46,037 nucleotides of DNA. It comes from Deltaproteobacteria bacterium. Lineage in GTDB: Bacteria > Myxococcota_A > Polyangia > Polyangiales > Houyiibacteriaceae. How positions within the stretch are numbered: position 1 is the first letter of the stretch; every line of letters starts with the position of its first letter. The translations under genes and the position numbers were made by a program. A model generated the notes under the pieces. That model saw only the letters and a program-made list of their open reading frames with translations. It was not told the origin of the DNA and ran no database searches. Positions 1 through 9,201 of the stretch are shown here, piece after piece. Location: assembly GCA_013151775.1 (NCBI GenBank), contig JAADHO010000204.1, positions 8,580 to 54,616 on the forward strand, given 5' to 3'.

Positions 1-130
1 AGGCCCGCCGCGAAGCCCACGGCCTCACGGTCCATCTCAACCCTCTTCGCCTCACCCATGCCATCTCCCATCGCGGCTGAACTCCCCAGCCGGTGCTCTG
101 GATACCATCGCGACTGAAAGCTGACCACCA
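1..130. mobile_element. Possible end of an IS21-like insertion sequence
   Basis: Two imperfect copies of a short module, each beginning CCATCGCG(G/A)CTGAA, lie at about 68-95 and 106-128. The second continues into CTGACCACC. Sub-terminal repeats of this style (a CTGAAA...TGACCACC type end after the transposase helper gene) are known from IS21-family elements. A reading frame in phase with base 3 is open from the window edge to a TGA at 78-80 and could be the tail of an IS-encoded protein, but only about 25 residues are visible and I do not recognise them. The rest of the element would lie outside the window. The family call is from memory of IS21 ends and is tentative. Confidence 0.35.
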
Positions 131-405
131 CCCCCCCCGAATCTCTTTGGTGTGATGCAACACGTATGTGTGCGAGACCGTGCAGGCAGGCCTAGGCGCT
201 CCGAGGCTTCTCCATTCGAGCTACAAGCCTCCGCTTGACAAGCGCGGCCAGCGGCGTGTCGAGTCGGCGGTGCTGGTGCAACCGCCCACGTCGTCGATCT
301 GCGCCGTGCTGACGGCCCGCCCCTCGAGCTGCGCGCGGATCAGCTTGGCCAGCGGAAGCCCTGCGCCTCGAGCAGCGTGGATCGCAGGAGAGACAGGTCG
401 CCGCC
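131..405. other. Intergenic stretch, no confident gene
   Basis: This is the region between the putative IS end and the stop of the STIG1/DUF5648 lipoprotein. A run of 8 C lies at 131-138. The minus strand has GC-rich, protein-like text in several frames without one continuous frame, so a decayed coding remnant is possible. I cannot assign a family. The ORFs listed at 168-470, 192-551 and 221-925 run antisense to, or out of frame with, the lipoprotein and look like shadows. Confidence 0.4.
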
Positions 406-1647
406 TCAGCCGCGATCGGCCAGGAAGACGTAGCCGACCGTGGACTCGAGACGGTAGCCGTAGGTGCTGATGGCGGCGTCTCGCTCGCTGGCGCTGGGGG
501 GGTAGAAGTGGTCTCCGATGCTGCCGTTGACCAAGCGGTAGAGCGGCACACCGCCGCAGCCCGCGCTCGGCGCGATGTAGCCCAAGGTCTCCACGACGAC
601 GCCCGCGCCCTCGCAGCCGGCGCTGGTGGCCAGAAAGTTCGTGGCGCCGGATGAGTTGAGGCGGCAACGGTAGAGAGGCCGAAACCCGCCGGGGTCGCTG
701 GTGTAGAGCCAGAAGAATTGGGCGCTCTCGATCACCCGGTCCGGAGGCTCTCCGGCGACCGCCAGCTCCTTGGTGTAGATGTGCCCGCCGTTGCCACCGG
801 GCAGCGTGGGATCCCAGCTTCGGTAGATGCTCGTGCGGCAGCCCGCGAGCTCGTCGCAGCTGCCATCGCAGTCGTCGTCCGCGGCGTTGCAGACCTCGGC
901 GGGAGGCGTGCAGCTCGGCGCGCAAGCGTCGGAGCAGTCGCTGCTACCGGTCGTCCCGCAGCGGGTGGTGCAGCTCGAACCCGCGGCGCAGCTCACGCTG
1001 AGCTCACAGCCGTTGGCGTCGTTGCCGTCGCAGTCCGCGAAGCCCGCGTTGCAGCGATCCACCCGACAGCCCCTCGAGACGCAGGCGGCGCTGGCCTGAA
1101 TGCGCACGCAGGCGAGGCCGCAGCCGCCGCAGTTTGCCACGTCGCTCGAGGTGTCGACGCAGCGATCGGTGCAGTAGACCTCACCCGGCGCGCAGAACGA
1201 GACGCAGGCGCCCGCCATGCACGCCTGACCCGTCGCGCAGATCGTCCCGCAAGCGCCGCAATTCGCCTCGTCGCTCTGCGTGTCCACGCAGCCGCCCGCG
1301 CAACCCGTGGTGCCGCCAGGGCAGCTCAGCATGCACGCCCCCGAGGCGCACACGTTGCCGGCCTCGCAGCGCACGGCGCAGCCGCCGCAGTGGCTCGGAT
1401 CCAGCGTCAAGTCCCGGCACGCCCCATCGCAGAAGGCTTGACCCGTGGGACACGTCGTGCCGGCGTCGGGGGCGCTCGCGTCGCGACCCGAGTCCAGGGC
1501 GCTCCCGTCCAACGGCGCGACGCCCGTGTCGCCAGCCCGGGCGTCTAGCGAGGCGTCGCGGCGTGTGGTCGGAGGCGGCACGTCGTGACCCTTGGCGCAG
1601 GCCGCGAAGAGTAGCGTCGTGAACACACAGAGAGAGAGCAGCCGCAT
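406..1647 (-). CDS. Secreted lipoprotein with STIG1-type Cys repeats and a DUF5648 domain
   Basis: The start at 1647 (MRLLSLCVFT...) is chosen because it begins a classic lipoprotein signal with lipobox FAAC at Cys17; the longer ORF from 1950 would bury it. A low-complexity D/A linker follows. Then come three Cys-rich repeats with DxxHCGGC / EANCGAC / VANCGGC cores, typical of the STIG1-like repeat common in myxobacterial surface proteins. After an NAADDDCDGSCDE motif, the last ~160 residues contain RSWDP, PLYRL and GDHFYPPSASERDAA, which match the DUF5648 repeat. The product is predicted to be 413 residues and anchored on the cell surface. It has no catalytic signature and is more likely a surface-binding or adhesive protein. 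It lies 70 nt downstream of the kinase gene on the same strand and may be co-transcribed. No Shine-Dalgarno is evident. Confidence 0.85.
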   Translation of the reverse strand: MRLLSLCVFTTLLFAACAKGHDVPPPTTRRDASLDARAGDTGVAPLDGSALDSGRDASAPDAGTTCPTGQAFCDGACRDLTLDPSHCGGCAVRCEAGNVCASGACMLSCPGGTTGCAGGCVDTQSDEANCGACGTICATGQACMAGACVSFCAPGEVYCTDRCVDTSSDVANCGGCGLACVRIQASAACVSRGCRVDRCNAGFADCDGNDANGCELSVSCAAGSSCTTRCGTTGSSDCSDACAPSCTPPAEVCNAADDDCDGSCDELAGCRTSIYRSWDPTLPGGNGGHIYTKELAVAGEPPDRVIESAQFFWLYTSDPGGFRPLYRCRLNSSGATNFLATSAGCEGAGVVVETLGYIAPSAGCGGVPLYRLVNGSIGDHFYPPSASERDAAISTYGYRLESTVGYVFLADRG

Positions 1648-1717
1648 GCGGGCAGGATGCCACGGAGAGCTCTCTCGACCCAAATGCCTGCACGCCACGA
1701 GACCTTCGATCCGGACG

Positions 1718-3097
1718 CTAGGCCGCGACCTCTCGGCGTGGGAGCTCGAGCACGAAGCGAGCGCCGGCGTCGGTGCGCTCGACGTAGAGTCGCCCCGCGT
1801 GGCGCTGCGTGACGATGTTGTGGGCGATGGCCAAGCCCTGACCGGAGCCGCAGCCCACCTCTCGGGTGGTGAAGAAGGGATCGAAGATGCGGTCCTCGAT
1901 GGCCTCGTCCACTCCGGGTCCGCTGTCTTCGACGACGACTCGGACGACATGCTCGTGGCAGGAGGTGCTCACCAGGATGCGACCCTTGCGCTCCGGCTCT
2001 GGGCCCACGACCTCGGTGATGGCTTGGGCGGCGTTGACGATCAGCACGAGGATGGCCTGGTTCAGCTCCGCCGCGACCGCCATCACCATCGCGTTGGGCG
2101 CCAGATCGAGCTCGAGCTCCGCGACCCCTTTGTAGCTGCCTCGCGCCACGATCGCCGTGCTCGACACGCAGGCGCTGAGATCCGTCATCGCCTTGCTGCT
2201 CTGGCCTGGATGGGCGAACTCCTTCATGGCGCGCACCAGACCACCGACGCGTTCGATGCCCTCGACCGCCTGAGTCAAAGAGGCCGGCAGCTCGCGCTCG
2301 AGATAGTCGAGCTTCAGCTTGCGACGCAGCTTCGCCAGCTCCTTGTCGGCCTGTGGACCGCCGATCTCGCGATGCGCGTGCAGCATCTCGATCAAGCGCG
2401 AGACGCCCTGTCGCGCGAAGCTGAGATTGTCGGCGACGAACTGGGCGGGGGTGTTGATCTCGTGGGCGATGCCCGACGCCAGCCTGCCCACCGCCTCGAG
2501 CTTCTGGGCCCGCAGCAGCTCCGTCTGTGCGCACTCGCGCGCGGCGCGCTCCGCCCGCAGCTCTTGATTCGCCTGCTCCAGCTCCAGCACGCGCTCCGCG
2601 AGCTTCGCGTCGAGGCAAGCGAGCTTGACCTGCGCGGCTCGCCGGAGCGTCCACTTATGCGTCAGCGAACGCGCACAGGCTCGCAGTTCGGCGGCCTCCA
2701 GCGGCTTCTTCAGCACCAGGAAGCGCTCACGGGGCGGCATCTTGACGTCCGCCGTCGCGGCGTCCGTGAGGTGCGCGGCCGTGACCATCACGACCTCGAG
2801 GTTGGGATCGAGTTCCAGCATCCGGGCGGCGCCCTCGAGGCCGTCCATGGGTCCCGGGAAGCACTGGTCCACGAAGGCCAAGGCGAAGGGGCGCCCTGCC
2901 TCGAGGGCCTCGCGCAGTGCCTCGATGCCCGCCTCGGGGCTCGCCTGACAGCATAGCTCGAAGGGCCCGCCCGCCAGATCGGCATCGACCAGAGGCCGCA
3001 TGGTGCGCTGGTAGGCGCGCAACACAGACGGCTCGTCATCGATCACGAGCACGCGACGGTTGTTGGGCAGAGTCGATGTGGCGCAGGGCGTAACCAT
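1718..3097 (-). CDS. Response-regulator receiver / histidine kinase fusion
   Basis: The start at 3097 (MVTPCATST) has GGAGAGG just upstream; the ORF extension to 3289 is non-protein-like. The product has 459 residues. The REC domain (about 14-145) has the acidic pair in LVIDDE, phospho-acceptor D77 in FVDQCFPG and the conserved Lys in VLKKP. A coiled coil (about 155-198) leads to an H-box at H212 (GIAHEINTP), then an HATPase_c domain with DSGPGV, DPFFTT and GSGQGLAIA. There is no membrane segment, so it is a cytoplasmic hybrid kinase with the receiver at the N-terminus; it probably integrates a phospho-signal from another kinase. The catalytic core closely resembles that of the kinase at 20457-23039. 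It is divergent from the pectate-lyase-like gene, and no dedicated output regulator lies beside it. Confidence 0.9.
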   Translation of the reverse strand: MVTPCATSTLPNNRRVLVIDDEPSVLRAYQRTMRPLVDADLAGGPFELCCQASPEAGIEALREALEAGRPFALAFVDQCFPGPMDGLEGAARMLELDPNLEVVMVTAAHLTDAATADVKMPPRERFLVLKKPLEAAELRACARSLTHKWTLRRAAQVKLACLDAKLAERVLELEQANQELRAERAARECAQTELLRAQKLEAVGRLASGIAHEINTPAQFVADNLSFARQGVSRLIEMLHAHREIGGPQADKELAKLRRKLKLDYLERELPASLTQAVEGIERVGGLVRAMKEFAHPGQSSKAMTDLSACVSSTAIVARGSYKGVAELELDLAPNAMVMAVAAELNQAILVLIVNAAQAITEVVGPEPERKGRILVSTSCHEHVVRVVVEDSGPGVDEAIEDRIFDPFFTTREVGCGSGQGLAIAHNIVTQRHAGRLYVERTDAGARFVLELPRREVAA

Positions 3098-3149
3098 GTC
3101 CTCTCCAGAGGTACATTCTCCCCATCGGCTGGATCCCGTCCGCACTTGA

Positions 3150-3160
3150 GGGGGGGGGGG
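3150..3160. repeat. G11 homopolymer tract between divergent genes
   Basis: Eleven consecutive G (plus strand) lie 52 nt upstream of the kinase start (3097) and about 128 nt upstream of the start at 3288. Its place in a promoter region makes length variation by slippage possible. The sequence alone cannot show that it varies. Confidence 0.8.
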
Positions 3161-3249
3161 TCGCTTCTCCAGGTGTCGCTCCTGCTGATATCGTCCCCTG
3201 GACGCAAGCGACTCGCGCCTTCGCTGGTGCCCGACGTGAACGCAAATTC

Positions 3250-3265
3250 TGCCAGCGCGCTGGCA
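3250..3265. promoter_or_regulatory. Perfect 16-nt palindrome, possible operator
   Basis: TGCCAGCG/CGCTGGCA is a perfect dyad 22 nt upstream of the ATG at 3288, just before its GGAGG ribosome-binding site. It could be a repressor operator or a hairpin that influences initiation. A palindrome of this size can occur by chance in a GC-rich window of this length. Confidence 0.3.
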
Positions 3266-3287
3266 TTGCCATCTCGGAGGTTGGACC

Positions 3288-6047
3288 ATGATCGCTCGTA
3301 TGGACTCGAGGGCTCCTCATGCAGGAGCATTCGTCTGGATCTCGACCCTTCTCGTGACCCTGTCGGCGGCGCTGACGTCGGGCGCGTCGGCACAAGGCCT
3401 GCCGCCCTACATCACCGACAACGGGCTCGAGGGAAACGCGCGAGTCGCTGCGGGATACCTCGACGCCACGCTCTACGATGGCGCGGGAGGCAACGCCGTA
3501 GACCCCACGGGAGTCCTGGATTCGACGGCCGGTATTCAGGCCGCGCTCGACGACGCCTACCTCTACGGCATGGTCACCTACCTGCCAGCAGGCACCTATC
3601 TGGTCTCCGACACTCTGGTGAGGTCACAAGAGGGCGCAGACGTGGTCGCGTGCGCCGAGGCCGTGAGGGATTGGGGCACTGGGTACTATGCACGGCGCGC
3701 ACCGAGCCTAGTCGGACCCGAGGAGGGACCGCGTGCCGTCTTGAAGCTGATGGATTCATCGCCAGGATTCGACGACGATGGCAACCCCAAGCCCATCGTC
3801 TATTTCTACAACGACAAAGGCTCCGGATGGGACGGAGGACCGACCTGCGGATTCGGGTTCGTCGCGCGGAATCTCGAAATCGTCATCGGTAGTGGAAACT
3901 CGGGAGCCATCGGATTGCAGGTTCCGAGCGCTCAATATAGCACCATCGAAAACATCAAGATTGACGCAACGGGCGGTTACGCAGGTCTCCGGGGAGCGAA
4001 CTCGACCAATGTCGTAGTCAACCTAGATGTCACTGGCGGACGTTTCGGAGTAATCCATTCGGTTTGCTGTGGGCTCGCTTTCAGCGGCCTGCGACTGCGT
4101 GGACAGACCGAGGTCCCACTGGTACTCGACACCTATGGGGCCGTCGCCATCGTCGGATTCGATATCGAATCCGGAGGTGAGAGCGCAGTCCGGATGTTGA
4201 GTGGAGGATCGGGGCACACCAACCAAGTATCCTTGGTCGAAGGAGTCATTCGACACAGCGGTTCCGGCCCGGTCGTCGACAACGCTCTAGGCAAGACGCT
4301 CTACATGCGCAACGTGTACATCCAGAGTGACCGCACGCTCATTCAGAGCGGAAGTGAAACCGTAGATTCCACGAGTTTGAGTTGGCAACATATACGAGAA
4401 TACGCCTATGCGAACCGGCGCACATCCACGATGGATGGCGTAGACACGAAATCCTACACAATCATCGATGGAGTCATCAGCCAAGCGGGAGTAACTGACG
4501 TGGTCTCCTCGGATACTCCACCGCAGGATCTGGTTACTCGACATCTTCCAGGTTTGCTTCCGCACTTCGAGGGAGACGGCGTGCTCAACGTTCATGACAT
4601 GGGCGCGCTGGGCGATGGCACGACAGATGACCGCGCCGCCATTCAAGCAGCTATCGAGGCGTCTTCCGACGTGTTTCTTCCTCGAGGCGACTATATGATC
4701 AGCGGACCGATCATTCTGCACGCCAACACACGCATCTTCGGATCTCCTGGGATGAGAACGCGGTTGCGGCCGCACGATTCATGGCCACTGAGCACCGAGT
4801 ACGAACACCTCGTCCAGACCGACGACGACCCGAACGCGCGCACCGTCCTGCGCGATCTCGCGATCCACGCTCCAGGCGAGCCAACCGACGATTTTCGGCG
4901 AACCTACGTCGGCGCGGTCGACTGGCGCGCGGGCCGTCACTCCATCGTGAGCCAGCTGGAGATCAACTTGCCTCGAACTCCCCGTGGGTCCGACCGGAGC
5001 AGCGCCGATCGACGCCTGACTTGGATCCGCGGCTCAGGCGGTGGCCGCTGGTACGGGCTCGCCGCGCATATCTCCGCCTCGCGGCGCACGCGCGGAGACG
5101 ACTTCCGTTTGGTGATGGTCGACGGCACTCGAGAGCCTCTGACGTTCTACGGCCCGAACACCGAGAAGGCGGCTCAGAATCCGCACACCACAATTCTAGG
5201 TGCGTCCAACGTGCGAGTCTTTGGGATAAAGCGCGAGGGCAGTTTTTCGCTCTTCCGTGTGGAGAACTCGAGCAACATATTCCTCGCGTCGCTCACGGCG
5301 GCGAGGCTGAACCGACCCTTCGTCGACCTGTCGAACTCGACACAGGTGCTGCTCTCAGCGGTCGCCCTCTGGCCGGCGTTCGCGAGCACGCGGGTGGGCG
5401 GACGCAGCGTGACCGAATCGGCTCCCGATGGAAGTGAAGAGTGGGTCGACGGACCAGACAACGTAGCGCTCTTCCATCGCGGTCTGTTCGACGACAGCGC
5501 CTTCCCCTACTGCGGCGACGGAGTCTGCGATCCGAACAACGAGACCGCGAGCTGCTCCGTGGACTGCTCCGTGGACGTCAACGCCGCACCGACCGTCGAC
5601 GCCGGCGCAGACCTCTCGGTGACTCTGGGAGACGGCGCCTCGCTGACCGGCACGGCGGCGGATGACGGGCTGCCTGCGGATCCCGGCGCGCTCAGCCTGA
5701 CGTGGGCGCAGGTCGACGGACCGGGCACGGCAGCGTTCAGCTCGCCCACGAGCGCGGCGACGCTCGTGTCCTTCGATGCCGTCGGCGTCTACACGCTCTC
5801 ACTCAGCGCCAGCGATGGCGAGCTGTCCGCGAGCGACGAGCTGCAGGTGAGCGTGGTCGACGGGGGGCGTGGACCCAGCCCGCCGCCACCGACGAGCTGC
5901 GACGGCGGCCCCTGTGGCCCCTCAGCCTCCACATCGGGCTGCGGGTGCAGTCTGGCCGGAGCGGAGCGCCCAGGCGCCCTGCCCGTGCTGATGGTCGCCC
6001 TCGTGCTGCTGTTCGTGATTCGGCGTCGCGTGGCCATCGAGGCCTGA
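3288..6047 (+). CDS. Secreted pectate-lyase-superfamily (parallel beta-helix) protein with MYXO-CTERM tail
   Basis: A good ribosome-binding site (GGAGG, ~8 nt) precedes the ATG, followed by a signal peptide ending near ASAQG (residue ~37). Two Pectate_lyase_3-type entries are visible. One is near residues 70-110 (DPTG...DSTAGIQAALD, LPAGTYLVSDTL). The other is around 430-480 (GALGDGTTDDRAAIQAAIE, LPRGDYMISGPI). Each should start a right-handed beta-helix. A Cys motif (CGDGVCDPNNETASC) and a PKD/REJ-like domain (DAGADLSVTLGD) follow. The end, GCGC, hydrophobic helix, IRRR, is the MYXO-CTERM sorting signal, implying cleavage and surface anchoring. The substrate is unknown; polysaccharide depolymerisation or binding is likely. 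The first ~1.9 kb is visibly richer in A/T than the flanking genes, which may indicate horizontal acquisition. Confidence 0.85.
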   Translation: MIARMDSRAPHAGAFVWISTLLVTLSAALTSGASAQGLPPYITDNGLEGNARVAAGYLDATLYDGAGGNAVDPTGVLDSTAGIQAALDDAYLYGMVTYLPAGTYLVSDTLVRSQEGADVVACAEAVRDWGTGYYARRAPSLVGPEEGPRAVLKLMDSSPGFDDDGNPKPIVYFYNDKGSGWDGGPTCGFGFVARNLEIVIGSGNSGAIGLQVPSAQYSTIENIKIDATGGYAGLRGANSTNVVVNLDVTGGRFGVIHSVCCGLAFSGLRLRGQTEVPLVLDTYGAVAIVGFDIESGGESAVRMLSGGSGHTNQVSLVEGVIRHSGSGPVVDNALGKTLYMRNVYIQSDRTLIQSGSETVDSTSLSWQHIREYAYANRRTSTMDGVDTKSYTIIDGVISQAGVTDVVSSDTPPQDLVTRHLPGLLPHFEGDGVLNVHDMGALGDGTTDDRAAIQAAIEASSDVFLPRGDYMISGPIILHANTRIFGSPGMRTRLRPHDSWPLSTEYEHLVQTDDDPNARTVLRDLAIHAPGEPTDDFRRTYVGAVDWRAGRHSIVSQLEINLPRTPRGSDRSSADRRLTWIRGSGGGRWYGLAAHISASRRTRGDDFRLVMVDGTREPLTFYGPNTEKAAQNPHTTILGASNVRVFGIKREGSFSLFRVENSSNIFLASLTAARLNRPFVDLSNSTQVLLSAVALWPAFASTRVGGRSVTESAPDGSEEWVDGPDNVALFHRGLFDDSAFPYCGDGVCDPNNETASCSVDCSVDVNAAPTVDAGADLSVTLGDGASLTGTAADDGLPADPGALSLTWAQVDGPGTAAFSSPTSAATLVSFDAVGVYTLSLSASDGELSASDELQVSVVDGGRGPSPPPPTSCDGGPCGPSASTSGCGCSLAGAERPGALPVLMVALVLLFVIRRRVAIEA

Positions 6048-6060
6048 CTCGGAGCCGTCG

Positions 6061-6136
<76 letters not shown>

Positions 6137-6183
6137 GAGCCGTTGCGAGACTTAGCCGCCTGACCTCGGAGCGTCAAGCGAAG

Positions 6184-9015
6184 TCAGTCGTCGCTGAGCA
6201 GGTCGTCGAAGGCCCGGTCGAGCTCGTCGTCGCTCGCCGTCGGTGCGACCGGCTCGGGGGGCGCGGGATCCGTCAGCCTGCGGATCGTCTTCTGCACACC
6301 GCGAAACTCGGGGTCGCGCTTCTGCACTTTGTGGAAGTAGTAGAGCGCCTCTTGCGGATCCTCGAGACCCTCGTAGGCGAGGCCGAGTTCGAAGTAGAGC
6401 CCCAGCTCCTCGTTGGGCGTCTTGGCCTCGGCGTAGAGGCCCTTCTTGAAGTGGCTGATGCCGTCGGGGATGCGCCCCACCTCGACGTAGCACATGCCGA
6501 TCATGGTGTGGGAGATGCACTCGCGCGCCGGGTTATGCATCGCCAATTCGAACTCGTGGACCGCCTCGTCCACGAGGCCCATCTCCTTGTAGGCGATGCC
6601 CAGATCGAAGTGAGTGTCCGTGTCCTCGAGACCTACCTGTTGCTCCACTCCCTTGCGGAACTGATCGATCACGACCTCGAGGGCGACCTCCTCGGAGCCC
6701 GTGGCGAGCGGCTCACCCTCGTCCACCAACTCCTCCGCGAGCTTCTCGGCCAAGGCGAAGCTCTCATCCAGAGCAGGCGGCAGTACGCTGGCGAGGGCCG
6801 ACTCCTGAGCGGCCTCGGTGATCTCCTGCAGCTTGTCCACCAGCACCGGATGCCCCGGGTGGGACGACAGCATATCCTCGAGAATGTCCCGCGCCTCGTC
6901 CCACAGCGCCTGGGCCATGAAGAACTCGATCTCCTCTAGCGTCTCTTCGATTTCTCCCGGGGGAAGCGACGCTCGCTCCACGGCGGCGGCCTCGGCGGCG
7001 GCCAATTCGTCGTGGCTGGGCCCAGCCGCGGGCGGCGGTGCGGGCACCTGGAACAGCTCGTCGGGCAGCGCCTCGGTGACCGTGCTCGACTCCACGTCGT
7101 CGAAGGGAGACTCCGCCAGCGCCTCCGGAAGCATGGCCTCAGGCGGAGGCATGGCCTCACGCGCAGGCTCTTGGGGCACCGCGACCTCGGAGGTCGGTGG
7201 CCCGTCTTCGAACACCAAGTCCTCGACGGCGGGCGCGGCGGTCATCATGGTCGCTGGCGAGTCCGCCTCGTCGTCCTCGATGAAGAGCAGCGCCTCCTCT
7301 TCCTCTTCCTCGGCGGGGACCTCGACTACGGCGTCGACGCCGGACCCGAGCTCGGGGCGCGACATCAGGGTGGCGTCGGGCGACTCGGCGGCGGCGAGCA
7401 GCTCGGGACCGCCGATCACCGTGGAGTCGTCGAAGTCCGTGTCGGGCGCCGCGTCGGTCGCTGGGGGGTGGATCGCGTCGGCGTGGGGACGCTCGGAGCG
7501 CATGGACTGGACGCGGGGGTCGTCTGGCGCGAGCTTGCGCAGCTCCGTGAGGTGGATCTGGGCGAGCTGCGGCTTCTCTTCCTGGAAGAGATCGATCAGC
7601 ACGTGCAGCTGCAGGACGGCGTCGCTGATGCGGCCGGCGTCGAGGTAGGCGTCCTTCAGGCGTTCGCGGCCTTCGACGTTGTCCGGCGCGATGCGCGCCA
7701 CCTCCTCGAGCTGCCCGATCACCTTCTCCTTCAGCCCGTAGCGCGCGAAGACGTCGCACTCCGTCAGCAAGCGCGCCACGTTCGCCTCGTGGGCGACGTC
7801 GTCCGGGATCGAGGACCGGGACGCGGCGGGAGGAGGCGCTGGCTCCGACGCGATGGACACGTCGATCATCGGCTCCTCATCGACGATCAGGATCTCTTCA
7901 TCGTCGTCGTCGTCGACGATCAAGACCTGATCTTCGTCTCCATCCTCATCGAGGATCATGACCTCGCCGTCGTCGTCGAGCAGCTCCACGTCGTCGTCGA
8001 GCAGCTCCACGTCGTCGTCGTAGAGTTCGGGTTCGGGCGCGGCGCGGGCCGAGGAGCCCACCACGGCCCCGGGGGGCATCCCCATGCGCTGCGAGAGCTC
8101 ACGCGCGGACGGCGCGGGGGCGTACCTCGCGAGGGCCTGCAGCGCCTCCGCGTCGCCCGGATCCAGCTCGAGGATACGCTTCAGATACAGGGCGCGCTCC
8201 TCCGGGCGCTTGCCTTCGCCATAGATGCGCGCGATCTCCCGATAGACGCTGACGGTCTTCGGCGTCTGGCCCAACAGGCGAAACGCTTGGGCCAAGAGCT
8301 CCAACGTGCGTACGTCCTTGGAGTTGGCCTTGAAGGCCAGCTGCAGCTTGGCCAGCGCCCGCTTGGCGTCGTTGCGCTCGAGGTAGACGCTGGCGAGCTT
8401 GCGGGCGAGCTCCAGATCCGTCGGCCGGTGGTAGAGCAGGCGCTCGCTGACCTTCAGGTAGTCCTCGATGCGGCCCTGCTGCTCGAGCAGCGCGGCGCCG
8501 GCTGCGAACTCCTCCGCGGCGTCCTGCGTGCGGCCCGCCTTGGACAGGGCCTCGGCGTACTTGATGCGCACGGGGATGTTGTCGGCGTCGAGCTTCGCCA
8601 TGCGCCCGAGGGTGTCGAGGGCGCGCTCGACGTTGCCGGCCCGCGCGAAGGCCTGCGCGACCTGCTCGTAGGTGCTCAGCGCGTCGCTGACGAGCTGCAG
8701 CTCCTCGTACATCTGCCCGAGCCTCAAGGAGACCTCGATGCGGCCGGGTTCGAGCTTCAGGACCTGCTTGCACACGGCCACGGCCTTGAGAAAGAACCCC
8801 TGCCCGGCGTAGTGCTCGGCGACCTGTTCGTAGGTCCGCACGGCCTCGCGCCGGGCACCCTTACGCGTGTAGATGTCGCCGATCTTCAGCAGCGTGCGCA
8901 CGTCGTGCGGGTCGTCGTCGACCAGCTTGCGGTACTCGGCGATCGCCCGCTCGAAGTTGCCCTTCGCGAGATGCTTCTGCGCAACTTCGATGACTTTTGC
9001 GCGGTTCAGCGCCAC
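6184..9015 (-). CDS. Large TPR-repeat protein with acidic linker
   Basis: Start is a GTG (MALNRAKVIEVAQ); no strong Shine-Dalgarno. The 943-residue product begins with TPR units (about 1-315; e.g. GNFERAIAEYRKLVDDDP, LLKIGDIYTRKG). Next comes a very acidic segment (about 330-390) with repeated DDDVELL/ILIVDE motifs. A second TPR block spans about 410-500. A long E/A/P-rich low-complexity stretch follows, and a final TPR block (about 690-930) includes FDLGIAYKEMGL and TMIGMCYVEVGRIPDG. No signal peptide or membrane helix is seen, so it is probably a cytoplasmic scaffold. Proteins of this plan are common in myxobacteria; the partner is unknown. It has its own sigma70-like promoter and a ~100-nt leader. 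Confidence 0.85.
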   Translation of the reverse strand: MALNRAKVIEVAQKHLAKGNFERAIAEYRKLVDDDPHDVRTLLKIGDIYTRKGARREAVRTYEQVAEHYAGQGFFLKAVAVCKQVLKLEPGRIEVSLRLGQMYEELQLVSDALSTYEQVAQAFARAGNVERALDTLGRMAKLDADNIPVRIKYAEALSKAGRTQDAAEEFAAGAALLEQQGRIEDYLKVSERLLYHRPTDLELARKLASVYLERNDAKRALAKLQLAFKANSKDVRTLELLAQAFRLLGQTPKTVSVYREIARIYGEGKRPEERALYLKRILELDPGDAEALQALARYAPAPSARELSQRMGMPPGAVVGSSARAAPEPELYDDDVELLDDDVELLDDDGEVMILDEDGDEDQVLIVDDDDDEEILIVDEEPMIDVSIASEPAPPPAASRSSIPDDVAHEANVARLLTECDVFARYGLKEKVIGQLEEVARIAPDNVEGRERLKDAYLDAGRISDAVLQLHVLIDLFQEEKPQLAQIHLTELRKLAPDDPRVQSMRSERPHADAIHPPATDAAPDTDFDDSTVIGGPELLAAAESPDATLMSRPELGSGVDAVVEVPAEEEEEEALLFIEDDEADSPATMMTAAPAVEDLVFEDGPPTSEVAVPQEPAREAMPPPEAMLPEALAESPFDDVESSTVTEALPDELFQVPAPPPAAGPSHDELAAAEAAAVERASLPPGEIEETLEEIEFFMAQALWDEARDILEDMLSSHPGHPVLVDKLQEITEAAQESALASVLPPALDESFALAEKLAEELVDEGEPLATGSEEVALEVVIDQFRKGVEQQVGLEDTDTHFDLGIAYKEMGLVDEAVHEFELAMHNPARECISHTMIGMCYVEVGRIPDGISHFKKGLYAEAKTPNEELGLYFELGLAYEGLEDPQEALYYFHKVQKRDPEFRGVQKTIRRLTDPAPPEPVAPTASDDELDRAFDDLLSDD

Positions 9016-9122
9016 GATTCGACCCGACTACCAAGACCTGGACAGCTTGAAAAACCAGCCGCCGAAAGCCGCTCTGGCCGCGGAATTATTCCGAATTCTG
9101 AGAGCCCCATGGAAGCGCTGCG

Positions 9123-9151
9123 AGTGTATGCGTCGGCCCCGCGGGGGTCAA
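9123..9151 (-). promoter_or_regulatory. sigma70-like promoter for the TPR gene
   Basis: On the minus strand TTGACC (9151-9146), a 17-nt spacer and TACACT (9128-9123) form a near-consensus promoter. The predicted start would be about 100 nt upstream of the GTG at 9015. The leader includes a 13-nt palindrome CGGAATTATTCCG (9081-9093). This separates the TPR gene from the upstream acc operon. Confidence 0.65.
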
Positions 9152-9201
9152 CCGCCGCGCGCGGGTCGCACAGGGCGATCGGAGCGCGATCCGGCTGCGC
9201 T

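Noticed and set aside
9081-9093. 13-nt palindrome CGGAATTATTCCG in the TPR leader
   Set aside because: Six-base arms are expected several times by chance in a window of this size, and nothing else supports a function.
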